Position numbers and translations under genes: made by a program. The notes beneath the pieces are model-generated. The model was not told the origin of the DNA, ran no database searches, and saw only the letters and a list, made by a program, of their open reading frames with translations. From Stomoxys calcitrans (taxonomy: Eukaryota; Arthropoda; Insecta; Diptera; Muscidae), in the NCBI RefSeq assembly GCF_963082655.1, contig NC_081555.1, positions 93,000,914 through 93,064,913 on the forward strand: DNA of 64,000 nucleotides, written 5' to 3'. Shown here piece after piece: positions 45,040 to 57,121 of the stretch (the first letter of the stretch is position 1; each line of letters starts with the position of its first letter).

Positions 45040-45480
45040 TAACAGAAGTAACATAGACTTCTATATGGATGGTTCCAAACTAAATGACCAGGTGGGCTTT
45101 GGGGTGTACTCTAAAGATCTAGAACTGGTCGTATAGAAAAGGTTACCCGACCACTACAGTGTGTATCAATCAGAGATCTTTGCAATTAAGGAAGTGGTGG
45201 AATGGCTAAGATTGACATAGATATCTTCTCAGACAGCCCGGCTGCCATTTAATCCCTGGAGAATGTGTGTTCTGGACACAAAAGCCGCCATCGACTGTCG
45301 CAGATCTCTTAACGAGTTTGATGAACAGTTCAAAATTCACTTGTTTTGGGTGCCGGGCCACAGAGATATCCCTGGGAATTGTAAAGCGAACGAGCTTGCG
45401 AGACTAGGAACTACCCAACACATTCCAGGGATACTGGAATCTGTGGGTATGCCTCTAGAGACATGTTAGCTAAGTTTTCA
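45040..45480 (+). pseudogene. LINE RNase H relic
   Basis: NIDFYMDGSKLNDQVGFGVY (first Asp), YQSEIFAIKEVVEWL (Glu), then after broken sequence VLDTKAAIDCRRSLNEF and IHLFWVPGHRDIPGNCKANE (WVPGH and final acidic position). A stop at about 45,134 and a frameshift near 45,250 break it. Confidence 0.75.
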
Positions 45481-45544
45481 GGACCAGGACCGAAGGACAA
45501 CGAATGATAGATGGTCAAAGATAGATGTTTAAAAATAATTAAAA

Positions 45545-48500
45545 TGTTCAAAAATTGACCCAAAAGGGTATGGTGGTAAAAGGACCCCAAAAAAAAAAAT
45601 TTTTACACGCGTGCCTTAAAAAAAAGTCAAAAATTCCCTGTTTTCCCTCAAAGGAAAAACGGTTTCGGGTACTGGGTTCTGCAAAAACTGTTTATAAATT
45701 TCGGTTCACTATTGTCCTAGGCTTTTGTTCTATAACATGACTGGTATTTTATGATTACCAGTTTTCGTACTCCACTTTATGGTTCCCTAAAAAACATAAA
45801 AAAATGGCCAAATTTTTTCCCACAACCATCGCATATCCGTATATGACAAAAATTAGTAAAGATTAACATATTAAATCCTTAAGAAAATTTATTCTCTTTG
45901 CATAAACTCTCAGCCCCCTACACCGACCCCAAGGCTGACATTAAACAACAAAGATGTGATGAATAACAAACCAATAAAGAGAGAGAGAGAAGAACAAAAT
46001 CATTGTTATTCAAAAGCCATTAGACCACGTTCATTGTACGACATAAAAAAAAAGAAAACCAAACACAACACACCATGTTTACACCGTTGTATATAGCGCT
46101 CTCGCTGTGGCCCCTACCCCACAGCTCTCTTTGCATCGTCAGCATAGCTGCAAACAAAAACAACACTTCACACCGTTTAATGATTGTCATAATTTTTGTT
46201 TAACACAATTTGTTTCACAAGTGCTGCCGAAGCACCATCACCACCAATTCTAAAGCAACGACAACAAAAGGGATGCAAGGAAGAAGACGAAAATCAAAAA
46301 AGAATCAGATGGGTTGTTTGGAAGCCCTATGCCCCCCCCCCATTTCCCTCCTTCCATATTACTCAAAACAGAAACAAAACACAGCAAGCAAGCCAAGCTT
46401 CTTCGTTGTACAATGTACATATTATGACGTGATGGTTGTTACAACAGCAGCAGCAGTGGTAAAGCAAACGTAGGTCTCATAAAACACCAAACGTGTATGC
46501 AGAGAGGGGGACATGAGTCTGCAGAACCAAGGGTAGGAGAGATAATAACCCATAACAGCGCCAAAAACAGCAGCAGCAACAATAACAAAAACAATTCACA
46601 TAAAAGGCATTTATATGAATGGGGAAGAAAAATGAAGCAAAGTGGAGAAAAAAAAACACCAAGAATGGTCTAAAATACTACACAACACGCCACTATCAGA
46701 AAACGATAGAGGCTGTGGTGTGGCCGACATAGGCGAGGGTAAAGGAAAAAAAACAAAGCAATGTAAAGTAATACTGACCTGACCTACTCTAAAGCCGAGC
46801 ATACGAAGAATGCTGGCTCCGCTGGAGTTTTTTACACAGTTTGCTGCACTGCTCCCAAAATGTCACCAAACTCTCACTAACACTCACACTTGGCCGTCCG
46901 TCGTCTCACAAAAATGAAAAATGTGCAAAGAATTTATAATATTTTTTTTTTTGGCTTTGCTGAATTCATACAATTGTTGTGGTTTTGTTTGTTGTTGTTA
47001 TTTTATGTGCAGTTACGTTTATTGGTTTTTTTTTGCTCACCTCTTGATTTTGCTGATGTTGTTGTAATGCGGCGCTTTTTTTTTGTAGCGTCCAGTTTTA
47101 CTGCGATGTAGTTTAGCTTCTCGATTTGATTAACAAAGAAGAGAACAGCAATAATGCATCACCATTGAAAGTTAACGGTTTCTTGGGATTTTATGAAAGA
47201 ACGATTTTGTTTTTAGTTTAACACTAAAGGCGTTGAAGAAAAATTTAGGATTTAATAGGAAAATTTAACACAAACACTTGGCCCGTCTTTTAACACCGAA
47301 CTTTAAACGAAAGGCAAACGAAAAAAACACAAAACTCCCAATGCCGGAAAAGGGTTTAACAAAAATGTCTTGGGCTTATTAGGAAAAACAACAAACAGAG
47401 GAAAGAAAATGTGTGAAGACAAAAAGATGTGAAGATTAAAAAAAAAAATTAAAATATCAACAAAGATTTGTCAACAGAATCAAGATAAAATCTGAATAAA
47501 ATAAGGAAATTTAATATGCAAAACAGAAGCTCTTCAATGGAGCCGAATAAAAACAAAGCAAAGGGTGTTGAACAGCCGGCCAAAAATTATGAGCGGGGAA
47601 TACACACACACAGATTCTTTCTATTTAGAGTTTCATTAATATGTATATGAAGTTAAATTAAAAGACAAAAGAACTTTTTGTTTCACTTTTATGGAACAGC
47701 AGGCGTCACAGAATTTTGCAAAAAATATTTTTTTTCTATTTATTTTAAACATTTGACATGATGTCATTTGCGGTGGTTTCCCTTAAAAATTTAATTTATG
47801 GGTTTTCCTTATTAACAAAATTCTTTAGAACTTTTTTTTCACACATTTGTTTGTTTTAACAATTCTCTTTATTTCAGCACATAATCCTTTTCTTTGTTGC
47901 TTTTCTTTTTTTTTTCTTAATAAGACAAATGTGAATTTATGCCATTTTAAAATTTAATTTTCAAAATTTGCCCATGAAGGAACACGTCATATTTCAAAGT
48001 CATCACTAAATTATTTCAAACGAGCACAAACAACACGGCATCTACATATATGTATGTACAAAGATACGTGTTTTTCGTTTTCTTAATTGAGACTTTGTAA
48101 GACAAACGGTGTCAGTTTTGTTTTGTTCTTCTTAGCACACACTATACGTAAAAAACACGCACACACAGAGTAGACGTTGATATCCGTTTCAAAACACGAA
48201 CCAACCTTGCGTCACGAATATAAGTTGCTAACTGAATGTTTTGGAGCTCTTTGGCTCCACTCAAGGTATTTTGGGCTGCAAATAACAGCCAACAAACTGG
48301 TTTTCGAATGTAGGCATAGATGCCAGAGAGCAACAACAACCATCTTATTGAATGGGGAGAGTGCGAGTATCATAACATTAATAACCCCCTCAATATAAAA
48401 GGCAGTGGCAGTGACGCTCTCTCTCTCTGCCTCTGTTAGACTAACATTGTTCTCCTATTTACTTTTGAATTGAATGGGCCTGTGGTTGACTTTGCACATC

Positions 48501-48842
48501 TCTCTTCATGGATTATTGTATTTACCCCGTGAGGAGAGTTGGGTGGGGGATGCTGTTGGCTTGTGTTTTGATTTTTGCCTTTGCCATGGAATGCAAAACA
48601 AAAGTTGAAATTACTTTAGTGTAGTTTCAAGTTCAACATGTGGTTGTTTTTGCCTTATTTTTTTTTTTCTTTTCTTTTTGGAGATTTTTGGAGATTTTTG
48701 TTGCATTGATGTTGTAAACAGTTGATTAAAGAAAACTCAAGAAAAGAAGTAGGGACAAATGTACGATTAGAATAGATAAACTAAAAACGAAATGAAATAA
48801 TGGCCAACAAGATAAAATATAGAAGCATAACAAGTGACGTCA
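45545..48842. other. Low-repeat region, possible host non-coding DNA
   Basis: This 3.3 kb is the longest stretch free of recognised transposons. It has (CAG)n and (CAA)n-type tracts (46,443-46,458; 46,570-46,590), a (GA)n tract (45,978-45,992), long T/A runs and CT repeats at 48.42 kb, as in fly 5' UTRs, introns and regulatory DNA. No frame above about 90 codons and no recognised domain. I infer host intergenic or intronic sequence but cannot tie it to a gene. Confidence 0.4.
48394..48436 (+). promoter_or_regulatory. Possible TATA box plus (CT)n/GAGA sites
   Basis: TATAAAAG at 48,394-48,401 is followed at 48,416-48,435 by gctctctctctctgcctctg, the reverse of GAGA-factor sites. No clear initiator lies about 30 bp downstream, and no coding exon follows, so this stays a weak candidate. 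Confidence 0.2.
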
Positions 48843-48895
48843 CATTATAAAATATAAATGAAACAAGTAATAGCGTGCTAAGTTCTGCGGGCTGA
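48843..48895 (-). repeat. mini-me-type 3' end, solo
   Basis: aacaagtaatagcgtgctaa and gttctgcgggctgaatctt are the reverse of the mini-me 3' terminus. Confidence 0.55.
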
Positions 48896-48917
48896 ATCTT
48901 CTCTTCTATTAAATAAA

Positions 48918-49560
48918 AATGATTGTTTATTTGTTTGTTTGTCTGTTCCGTGTAGACTCAAAAACGGCTGAACCGATTTTCATGTAATTTTCATAGATGG
49001 TAGAGTTTGGGCCCCCAGTGAAAATAGGGTACTACATTTTTTGATATTCGAAGGGGGCGCGGACACTCCCCCATACCCCAATTTTGAAAAACGCCAGATT
49101 TCGGAAATGGGTGTACGAACTTGGCAAAAAAATGTCACCCTTATTTCACCCAATTTTGAGACCAACTGTTTGGGGGTCGTCTCACCCCATAAACTCTCCC
49201 TAAACCAATGGCGATTGGGGCTAAAAAAAAAGGAATTTGAGAGTATAGCACGATGCTGATATTTTTTCAGGGCTAAGTGCGTGGGTGTCCACCCCACCCT
49301 ACATACCCCTCAAACTGAGCATATTTGTGGACTATGGCAAAAAGGGGTCAAATCTGGTATCTTTTTTATGGCCAAGTGTTTCAGGGACGTCTCACCTCAT
49401 TAACTTCCCCTAATCAATACATGTATACCGCCTAGGGTGGGATATTTAGGGGAGCCGCGCAACCTCCAAAGCCCACCAGATGGAAATATAAACCAATAAT
49501 GACAATAGGTGGCTCAAATGGAAGGTATTTGAGACCAGATAACGAATCTGATATATGGGC
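48918..49560 (+). repeat. Helitron-like ~130-bp-unit element, 3'-truncated
   Basis: It starts tttgtttgtttgtctgttcc, gtgtagactcaaaaacggct, gaaccgattttcatg; G-run near 49.05 kb; three to four worn units; no GC-rich 3' end. Confidence 0.6.
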
Positions 49561-49789
49561 GTTCACCTTACCCCCAAAAATTATCCAATACAAGTGTCAA
49601 ATGCATGACTCTCTGATGAGGATTCCTCCTGAATTGAGTTCATACGATGTTGACGGTAGGATAATTAGTGTTCCACTAGCAAAGGACTCAAATAGGAATA
49701 CGTATTGCGACTAGAGCTCAATAACCACAGAGATGGTTTTTGTACCTCTTGGATGGTTTTTGAGGCTCTTGGATATTTGAGGGATTTTT

Positions 49790-49965
49790 AGGACGAGGAT
49801 GACGTTTTCATCTTGGTGTGTGGCCGTTCAGAGTGCATATTGTATGCTGGCAGGATTTGCTAATGGGCTTGACGTTAACCCCCGTAAGATACAGTTAGTG
49901 TTATGCACCAATTTGAGGTAACTGGGTGTGTTCAGGGGACCTTTCCTAGGTGGGTGGAGCTATCT
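49790..49965 (+). pseudogene. Small LINE RT fragment
   Basis: The plus frame SVQSAYCMLAGFANGLDVNP, RKIQLVLCTNLR resembles the RT block after the YADD box (GLxVNPxKTELVLFT). Too short to place in a family. Confidence 0.3.
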
Positions 49966-50204
49966 CTCTCACTACTGTCATTGCAATGTTAGGACCTTGA
50001 CGTCTTACATTGGAGGGAACTTCTTCAGCCCGCCTAGCCCCCATTATTGTTAGGCATGTCGGCTCCTTATCTTCTTTATTATAATGATTAGCATTGTGCT
50101 GCCATCTGTCTGTGTTCTTCAAGACCTTTTGAATCTTTTCGGGGGCGACACAATGAACCTACATTCCCTGAGTGAAGCTGAATGCGATTTAGGTTGTTAA
50201 GTAA

Positions 50205-51296
50205 AGTAAAGTAAAAGTCGCGTAAAAGCGTGCTAAGTTCGGCCAGGCCGAATCATGGGACCCTACCACCATGGATTCTGCTAAAATATGGGAGCTACAG
50301 TAAGTTATAGACCGTAATTGGCGCAGTTGTTGAGAGTCATAACAGAACTCTATATGCAAAATTTCAGCCAAATCGGATAAAAATCGCAGCTGGTAAGGGC
50401 TCAAGAAGTCAAATCGGGAGATCGGTTTATATGGGAGCTATATCCGGTAATAGAACGATTCGGACCGTACTTGGCACAGTTATTGGAAGTCATATCGGAA
50501 CACTACAAGCAAAATTTCAGCCAAATCGGATGAAAATTGCGGCTTCCAAGGGCTCAAGAAGTCGAATCGGGAGATTGGTTTATATGGGGTCTATGTCAGG
50601 TTATACACCGATTTAAACCGTACCTTGCACAGTTGTAAGAAGTCAAAATAGAACACTATAAGCCAAATTGGATAAAAGTCGCGGAATGTAAGGGCACCAG
50701 AAGTCAAATCGGAGATCGGTTTATATGGGAGCTATATCATATTCTTGATATATGGCACAATTGTTGTTGGGGTCTTAACAGAACACCATGTACAAAAAAT
50801 CAGCCAAATCGGATGAAAATGTGGCTTTGGTGAGTCTAAGACCTTTAATCGGCAGATTGGTAGGGCCCAATTATCTCATTGACCTTGGGTTTGAATCTTT
50901 CACACAGTACGCTCGAGAGTAGCTTGTATGCGTTGGCTAGAAGACTTATTCCTCTGTAATTGGCACATTCCGTCTTGTCTCCTTTCTTGTGTTTGTTGAG
51001 GTTCCAAATATCGGGTATGCGGTCTTCTAGCCAGATTGCGCAGACAAGCTGATGCATACGCTTTATGAGCGCGTCGCCTCCGGTCTTAAATTGTTGAGCG
51101 GGTAACCCGTCGGCTCATGCTGTAGTCTGATTTCAACAGACTGTAGTGTGATTTTAACAGAAAAACGGATGGACATGGCTAGGTCGTCTTAGATTTTTAC
51201 GAGGATCAAGAATATATATTTTATAGGGTTGGAAATGGAAATTTCCATATGTATGACATAATGGACATGCCCCATCCATTGGTGGTGGGTATAAAA
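50205..51296 (-). mobile_element. mini-me element, minus, with RTE piece inside
   Basis: The 3' terminus is at 50,217 (gcgtaaaagcgtgctaagtt, cggccaggccgaatcatggg). Four units run to 50,861. A 250-bp RTE fragment intervenes. The 5' part (gaaaaacggatggacatggc, ggatcaagaatatatatttt, gggcatgtcc-like) ends near 51,296 with cattggtggtgggtataaa. Confidence 0.65.
50862..51115 (-). pseudogene. RTE RT fragment inside a mini-me
   Basis: The minus frame MHQLVCAIWLEDRIPDIWNL, ECANYRGISLLANAYKLLSS, VLCERFKPKVNEIIGPYQ is RT block 2 of the RTE family at 33.9-34.1 kb. Both ends are truncated. Confidence 0.75.
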
Positions 51297-51299
51297 ACC

Positions 51300-51940
51300 G
51301 AAGTTACGTTATGTTATGAAAAAAAATTAATTATTTTGCCTAGGAACATGAAATTTTACCTAAATTGTCGATAAAGTGTAGTTCAGGTTCCTTGCTCACT
51401 CACATATAAACGACTGAGAATTTGACATTTCTCCCATCTGTAAGAGCTTTTTTAAACATATTGTTATGAGTCAATTAACCTTCTTTGCCTATGATATTAT
51501 TAACATCATATATATGTTTAATTGTGAAGTTTTTACTATAATTTTAATAAGTTTTGTTACTATATTGCTTTTTGTAGAAATAAATAACAAATCATACATG
51601 CTCTGTCCAATTCTTACATTCCTTTTAACAGTTTAATAATTCACATTAGAAACAATATGCATGCATGTGATGTTAATTCACCGACCACATTGTGTGATGT
51701 TTCTGTAACTACAAAATGCTAGTCCAAACTGTTAACTGCACTCATGGAACCGTTAACATAAGCAAATTGAAGCTTAACATGATGCTGTGTAACAGAAAAT
51801 GTCACCTGCTATGTAAGTAAACAATTTAACAGAGGGGTGTTATTTAATGTGGAATATAATTGACTTGTTTCGACATGTTATGCATGCAAGTGTTCTGTTC
51901 AACATGTTTATGTTATGTCAAGTGGAACATGAAATATACT
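51300..51940. other. Unassigned AT-rich sequence
   Basis: AT-rich, with recurring gttaac, catgtt and atgcatgc motifs; no gene or known repeat. Confidence 0.35.
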
Positions 51941-51941
51941 A

Positions 51942-52063
51942 ACGGCCTTATTCACAAAACTTTATGAAGGCCTAAAACAGGTTGTTTATTTGAAAGTTCT
52001 ATAAAGAAAATATGTCAGATGAACCCATTTCAAATCTACAATAAGTTTTATGAAAAAGGCCGT
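51942..52063. mobile_element. 122-bp MITE candidate
   Basis: The ends acggccttattcacaaaact and (reversed) acggcctttttcataaaact are ~23-bp imperfect inverted repeats around a short AT-rich core. A flanking target duplication is not clear. Confidence 0.5.
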
Positions 52064-52069
52064 AGGTAA

Positions 52070-52945
52070 CAATCTGAACCAGGTATATAGAAGGGCCAAA
52101 AGGGTTTTGCAGATGGCACACGCTATGCTAGACATAGACGCCTCAATGTTAACTCAGAGAAGACTGAAATATGCACGTTCACGAGGACTGCCTGACCATA
52201 ATACTGTCCTGCAGGCGTAGATCTGTGCGATTATGGAATGCGTGAGGTGGTGTGGTGTTAACGTGAGGACGTCGTCTATGAACATCTATATGGATAGTAA
52301 TCAGGGAATAAGGGCAATAGCAACCAAGACGGTAAGATCGCGTTTGGGTGCCGGTCCATAGCGGAGTAACTGAGAATGAGAAGGTAGACGATTTGGCAGT
52401 GAAAGCCAGAGAACTGCCGTAAACTTGGTTAACACGAAGCCTTCCGGGTCGACGCAGTCCAAGTTAAGGGCGTGGGCGACGAATGCGCATGTTACACTGT
52501 AGAACAGTGAAACGGTCGGTAGGACAGCGAAAATCCTGAGGGGAGATCCAAATCGTGAGAAGACGCGGCTATTACTGAAAGGAAATAGGAAGGAGGATAG
52601 TATAACTTTGGGTGTCATAACGGGACACATAGGACTACAAGCTCACTTATGCAAAATCGTTGTGTGATGGCAAGTGATGGCATGAGTAGGGCATGCGGGG
52701 AAAATGATGAGACTTTGAAGCATTTCCTATATCATTGCCGGGCTTTCGCGGCTAAAAGACACCAGTTCTTAAGTAGATCACAATAGCTGACATGAACCAA
52801 CATGGGGAAATGGTATGGAAAACAATTAAGGATTTTTTAAGTACCACGGAATTCCTAACTTAAAATTTTATTTTTCGAGGTTACTTTGTAGTTTATAGGG
52901 TGGATTAATATGCGCACCCACTTTTCTATCTAACATAATATAACC
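52070..52945 (+). mobile_element. I/LOA-like LINE fragment, internally deleted
   Basis: It goes from the RT block (NLNQVYRRAKRVLQMAHAML-like, LNVNSEKTEICTFTR) straight to RNase H (LPDHNTVLQA, 52.19 kb), omitting about 560 bp present at 12.87-13.44 kb. It then has RVWVPVHSGVTENEKVDDLA, the zinc motif (LKHFLYHCRAFAAK) and the 3' UTR. Stops are present. Confidence 0.7.
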
Positions 52946-52949
52946 TAAG

Positions 52950-53645
52950 CCATTAATCTGTTTGTTGTGCACTCTAAAGTAGCGAAAAGTAAGCTCTGGA
53001 AGGAATACTCACAAAATCTCTAAACGGTCTCCCTTCTACGTCAGTCACGTTGGTCCAAGTCAGGAATTGTTAGCCGCGAAATCCGGGCATTTGTATGGGG
53101 AAAATTACAATCTCTCATCATCTTCGCGAAGTTTATTGATGAACAAACAAACGCGAAGTTTATTGATGATTGATGAACAAGTCGTCTGCCACCTCAATCT
53201 TTCTTACTCAGCAATGGCCTGGAAAAAAAAGGTGCGGACCGTGCCATACTCGAACATGGCGTTATATCTTTCTAAGATTGCAATCTCGTTAGTGATATTA
53301 CCCTCCTGACTGCTATTGCCCCAATAGACAACTTCTGCAAAGCAGTTGTTCACACTCGTCATCCTCGCATTGAACTGTTTCATCTTCACTGTATATTCTC
53401 CCAGATGATTTTCGCCTACAGGACTGCGTTAGGGTAAGACAGCCTCAAACAGGTTCGCTGAGGGTCTACCAGATAGCCCGATATATATAGGAGAGTAAAT
53501 CTCTCTGTATAATCCGACCCCGAGATTTAAATTCTTGGGTTTTATTCATGAATAAGTGTAGTTTAATTTTTTCGGGGTCGCCAATAGTTTTAAGCATTTT
53601 GCCTAAAAGTAGGCTTTAGTTTTTTTTTCAATCTTTTGTATCAGA
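52950..53645. other. Unassigned sequence with a short duplication
   Basis: No gene recognised. cgcgaagtttattgatga occurs twice (53,123 and 53,152). ttagccgcgaaatccgggca (53,070) is a small reversed piece of the LINE C-terminal region. Confidence 0.35.
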
Positions 53646-53649
53646 GGTA

Positions 53650-53886
53650 TTGGGTTGCCCAAAAATTAATTGCGGATTTTTTAAAAGAAAGTAAATGCAT
53701 TTTTAATAAAACTTAGAATGAACTTTAATCAAATATACTTTTTTTACACTTTTTTTCTAAAGCAAGCTAAAAGTAACAGCTGATAACTGACAGAAGAAAG
53801 AATGCAATTACAGAGTCACAAGCTGTGAAAAAATTTGTCAACGCCGACTATTTGAAAAATCCGCAATTACTTTTTGGGCTACCCAA
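53650..53886 (+). mobile_element. 237-bp mariner-type MITE, copy 3
   Basis: Same length and interior as the other two, TA at 53,648-53,649 and 53,887-53,888. Each terminal repeat has one or two substitutions (aaaaattaa; gggctaccc). Confidence 0.9.
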
Positions 53887-53904
53887 TATTTATACAAGAG
53901 AAGT

Positions 53905-54685
53905 TGTTTTGAGTTCTCCCATTCATTATTCCCACAACCGAAGGACGAGGGTATATCCAATTTGTCATTCCGTTTGCAACATATCGAAAACTCCATTTCC
54001 GACCCTATAAAGTATATATATTCTTGATCGTCGTAAAAATCTAAGACGATCTAGCTACTTCCGTGCGTCTGACCGTCTGCCTATTGAAATCACACTATAG
54101 TCTTTAAAAATAGGGATATTGAGCTGAATTTTTGTACAGATTCTTTTTTTTTGTCCATAAGCAGGTTAAATTTGAAGATGGACTATATCGGACTATATCT
54201 TGATATAGCCCCATATAGACCGATCCGCCGATTTAAGGTCTTAGGCCCATAAAAGCGACATTTATCATCAGATTTTGTCAAAACTTGGGACAGTGAGTTG
54301 TGTTAAGTCCTTCGACATACTTCTGCAATTTGACCAAGATCAGTTCAGATTTGAATATAGCTGGCATATAGACCGATCTCTCGATTTAAGGTCTTGGGCC
54401 CATAAAAGGCGTTTCGATGTCGACGAAATTTGGGACAGTGAGTTGTGTTAGGCCCCTCGACATCTTTCTGCAATTTGACCCAGATCAGTTCAGATATAGC
54501 TGCTATATAGACCGATCTCTCGATTTAAGGTCTTGGGCCCATTAAAGGCGTTTTTATTGTCCGATGCCGACGAACTTTGGGACAGTGTGTTGTGTTAAGA
54601 CCTTCGACATCCCTCTTCAATTTGGTCTAGATCGGTTCAGATATGGATATAGCTGCAATATAGACCGATCTTTCGATTTAAGGTC
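53905..54685 (+). repeat. mini-me variant, 3'-truncated
   Basis: It has the worn 5' end (tattcccacaaccgaaggac), the tatattcttgatcgtcgtaa core, a reduced GTCY tract, and about four variant units (ccgatctctcgatttaaggt). At 54,685 it is cut by a LINE. Confidence 0.6.
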
Positions 54686-55260
54686 GGCAGAAGTGAGCGA
54701 TGGCCTTGTTAAGCTCACAAGCAGACCGAGAAAGTGATCTGGTGCACGACGAAGGAGACAGAGGAGTGTGTACTGGCAGCGCAATAGGGCGAATGCGCAG
54801 GATGCTGAAAGGGATAGAACTGACATTCCAGGCGCTTCTAAGGAAGCTGGAAAGAGAATCATATCGCCTGAGGAGCATAACACTATCAAGATGCTGAAGA
54901 AGAAAAAGAGCTCCCTGCTTTTAAGTACTCTGGGAAGACCAAGACAGTGTCCTGCGGAGGGAGACAAAGTCGGAATAGCAACGAAGGAGAAGTGCACGGC
55001 CCCTGAGTCTTCATGGAGGTCTGTGACTTCCAAAAGGATGCCACAGCCATCACGGAAGGGGAGATGGTCGCTGTGAAAGGTAAGGAGCCATTCTCTTACG
55101 CAAGAAAGCGCAACAGAGATGAGATGACTTATACAGTCATCAATATCGGCAGCGCATCCGGTAGGATTCCACCAGATCGTCGGTCCCGAACATGTGTTGA
55201 ACTCTGAATAGGGGTTCACTCATAAGAATTAATCTTAACATCCTAACGCTGCGCTTTGCC

Positions 55261-55668
55261 TCAGCGAAATATATTGATACCGTCAAAAAGCTCGTTGAAC
55301 GTATCCACATTCCCTGAGGCGCAAAGTCCGACCTTGTGAGTAAGATGTACATACCACAGCACACAAAGGCGACGGTCTTCATTAAGGATGTTGGCGGAGA
55401 AATCGCGACGGTGCACGTGATGGAAGTCATAAACAAGCAAAACCAATATTTGGTCGTGAAGAAATGGGTGGTTTGCCACAGGGAGGAGAAGGAGGAAGGA
55501 ACTCTCCTTGTGATTGGCATTGATCAAGTCTCCGTGACAAGTTCGGCGAAGACTAAAAGCATGGCATACTATAGGGCCATGGCCATCTTTTTCAAGATTG
55601 GGAAGGCAATGATAGTCAAGTATCCTCATATTGAACTCAATACCGCGTTACGGGCAGGAGGCCGATGA
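55261..55668 (+). pseudogene. LINE ORF1 core, DUF4780-like
   Basis: VDTVKKLVERIHIP, then from 55,336 VFIKDVGGEIATVHVMEVIN, KQNQYLVVKKWVVCHREEKE, EGTLLVIGIDQVSVTSSAKT, IFFKIGKAMI. The LxTxxWxV.....EGxLLVxxID pattern fits the DUF4780-type domain of dipteran LINE ORF1 proteins, as I remember the family. A frameshift separates the first 14 residues. Confidence 0.5.
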
Positions 55669-56351
55669 CGGGACAATCACCAACTCTCTCAATATTCGGG
55701 AGACTAGAATAAGCAAGGATCCTAATACTAAAACATCAGGCAGTCCAGGGGCGAGAGACCCAAAACAGCCTAACGAATAAGGTCCCGACGACGGAACCAT
55801 TAATGAATTTCTCGAGATTAGTAAGACTAGGATGAATAAAGATCATAATGATGAAATTACGGGCAGTGCAGTGACAGAGAACATAACGTCCTCCTCCTAA
55901 CGTACAGGGAGCCAACGATGAGATCATAACCTACTCCCAAGAAGCCCATTTATTCAAGATTTGGAAGATTCGAATAGGTAAAGATCCTAACATTGGAAAA
56001 TCAGGCAGTGCAGGGATGGTAGACTCAATACAGCCTACCGATCAGGGACCAGATGATGGAACCATTACCGACTTTCTCAAGATTCGAAAGACTAGGATAT
56101 GCAAAGATCCTAATATTAAAACATCAGACAGTGCAGTGACGGGAAACTCAATCTAGCCTAAAGAACAGGGAGCAAACGATGAGACTATCATCCACTCCCA
56201 AGAAGCCCACCTAATGGGGGATGAATAATTGCGGTCACGTAAATAAACCTCCACTGGAGCGAGACCGCTACTCATATATACATATTGCCTTTCGACTCTC
56301 CGACACTGCCACCTACGTCGGAGCTACAACGGTTGGTGAGGAAAGTAAAAA

Positions 56352-56549
56352 ATGACAGGAAATGAGGTACTAATAGGGTGCGATGGGAATTCTCACCATA
56401 TTTCGTGGGGTAGTACCAACTTTAATAACCGGGGCCAAGCCCTGGCAGAATTCTTTAATACTAATGACCTAATAACACTTAATATTGGAAACACAGCTAC
56501 CTTTGTTAATAAGATTAGGGAGGAGGTTTTATATGTGACTGTATGTTAG
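56352..56549 (+). pseudogene. LINE endonuclease fragment
   Basis: EVLIGCDGNSHHISWGSTNF, NNRGQALAEFFNTNDLITLN, IGNTATFVNKIREEVLYVTV: the D-x-N-x-H-x-x-W-G-S block and following strand of I/LOA-type endonucleases. It ends at a stop, and the SDH block after it is missing. Confidence 0.75.
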
Positions 56550-57121
56550 GAACATCTAATCGATAAGGTTCAGGATTGGAGGGTCTCCATGGAGCATTCC
56601 TACTCATTCCTTCTTAGTGCGGCCAGCGCCGAATACGTGAAGCTTCCGTAATAAGTTGAAAACTAACTGGCTAAAAATGGCGGAAGACTTCTCAGATAAA
56701 GACTTGGGCAAGATAATTTATATTGTCCAAGCATAGAAGATATTGACGACAATGTCAACAGGATTACGACTGCACTGGTGGGGTCTTTCGAAGATAGTTG
56801 TCCTCTTCGGGAAAGGAAATCAGTGCAAAAAAGACCCTGGATGACCGGGAAGATTCGTTTCATTGGGAAAGATGTGAGAATGAGGAGAGTGATAAGACGC
56901 TGGAGCATTTTCTATGTCATTGCCTGGATTTCGCGGATAAAACCCACCGGTACGGTGGGGACACAATACCAGACATGAACCAACTTAGAGAAGTGGTATG
57001 AAAAACGATTAAGGATTTTGTAAGTAGCACGGAATTCCTAAATTAAAATTTCCTTTTCAGGGAGTTTGTAGTTTTTAGAGCGCACAACAAGCCGATTAAC
57101 TGCTTAGGTTTATGTCCATAG

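Larger units (their letters stand above)
42345..45480 (+). mobile_element. I/R1-like LINE with triplicated RT segment
   Basis: Order: three tandem copies of an RT N-terminal segment (42.35-43.6 kb); the RT palm (MVAFLDIEGAFNNVQTTSIM, GSRGTPQRGVL, then AYADDVAIAV after a frameshift, 43.7-44.1 kb); a nested Jockey 3' end (44.18-44.67 kb); the RT thumb (LYGVVVWWTSLQKSNYCSML, 44.68 kb); and RNase H (45.04-45.47 kb). No ORF1 or endonuclease. Broken by stops. The YADD box is intact in its own frame. Confidence 0.75.
54690..57121 (+). mobile_element. I/LOA-like LINE, ORF1 to 3' end, RT deleted
   Basis: Order: a charged ORF1 N-terminus (54.7-55.2 kb), an ORF1 core (55.26-55.67 kb), an acidic repeated region (55.67-56.23 kb), part of the endonuclease (56.35-56.55 kb), then directly the C-terminal zinc motif (TLEHFLCHCLDFADKTHR, 56.9 kb) and 3' UTR. 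RT and RNase H are gone. It complements the copy at 11.6-14.6 kb, and together they outline the whole element. Confidence 0.75.
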
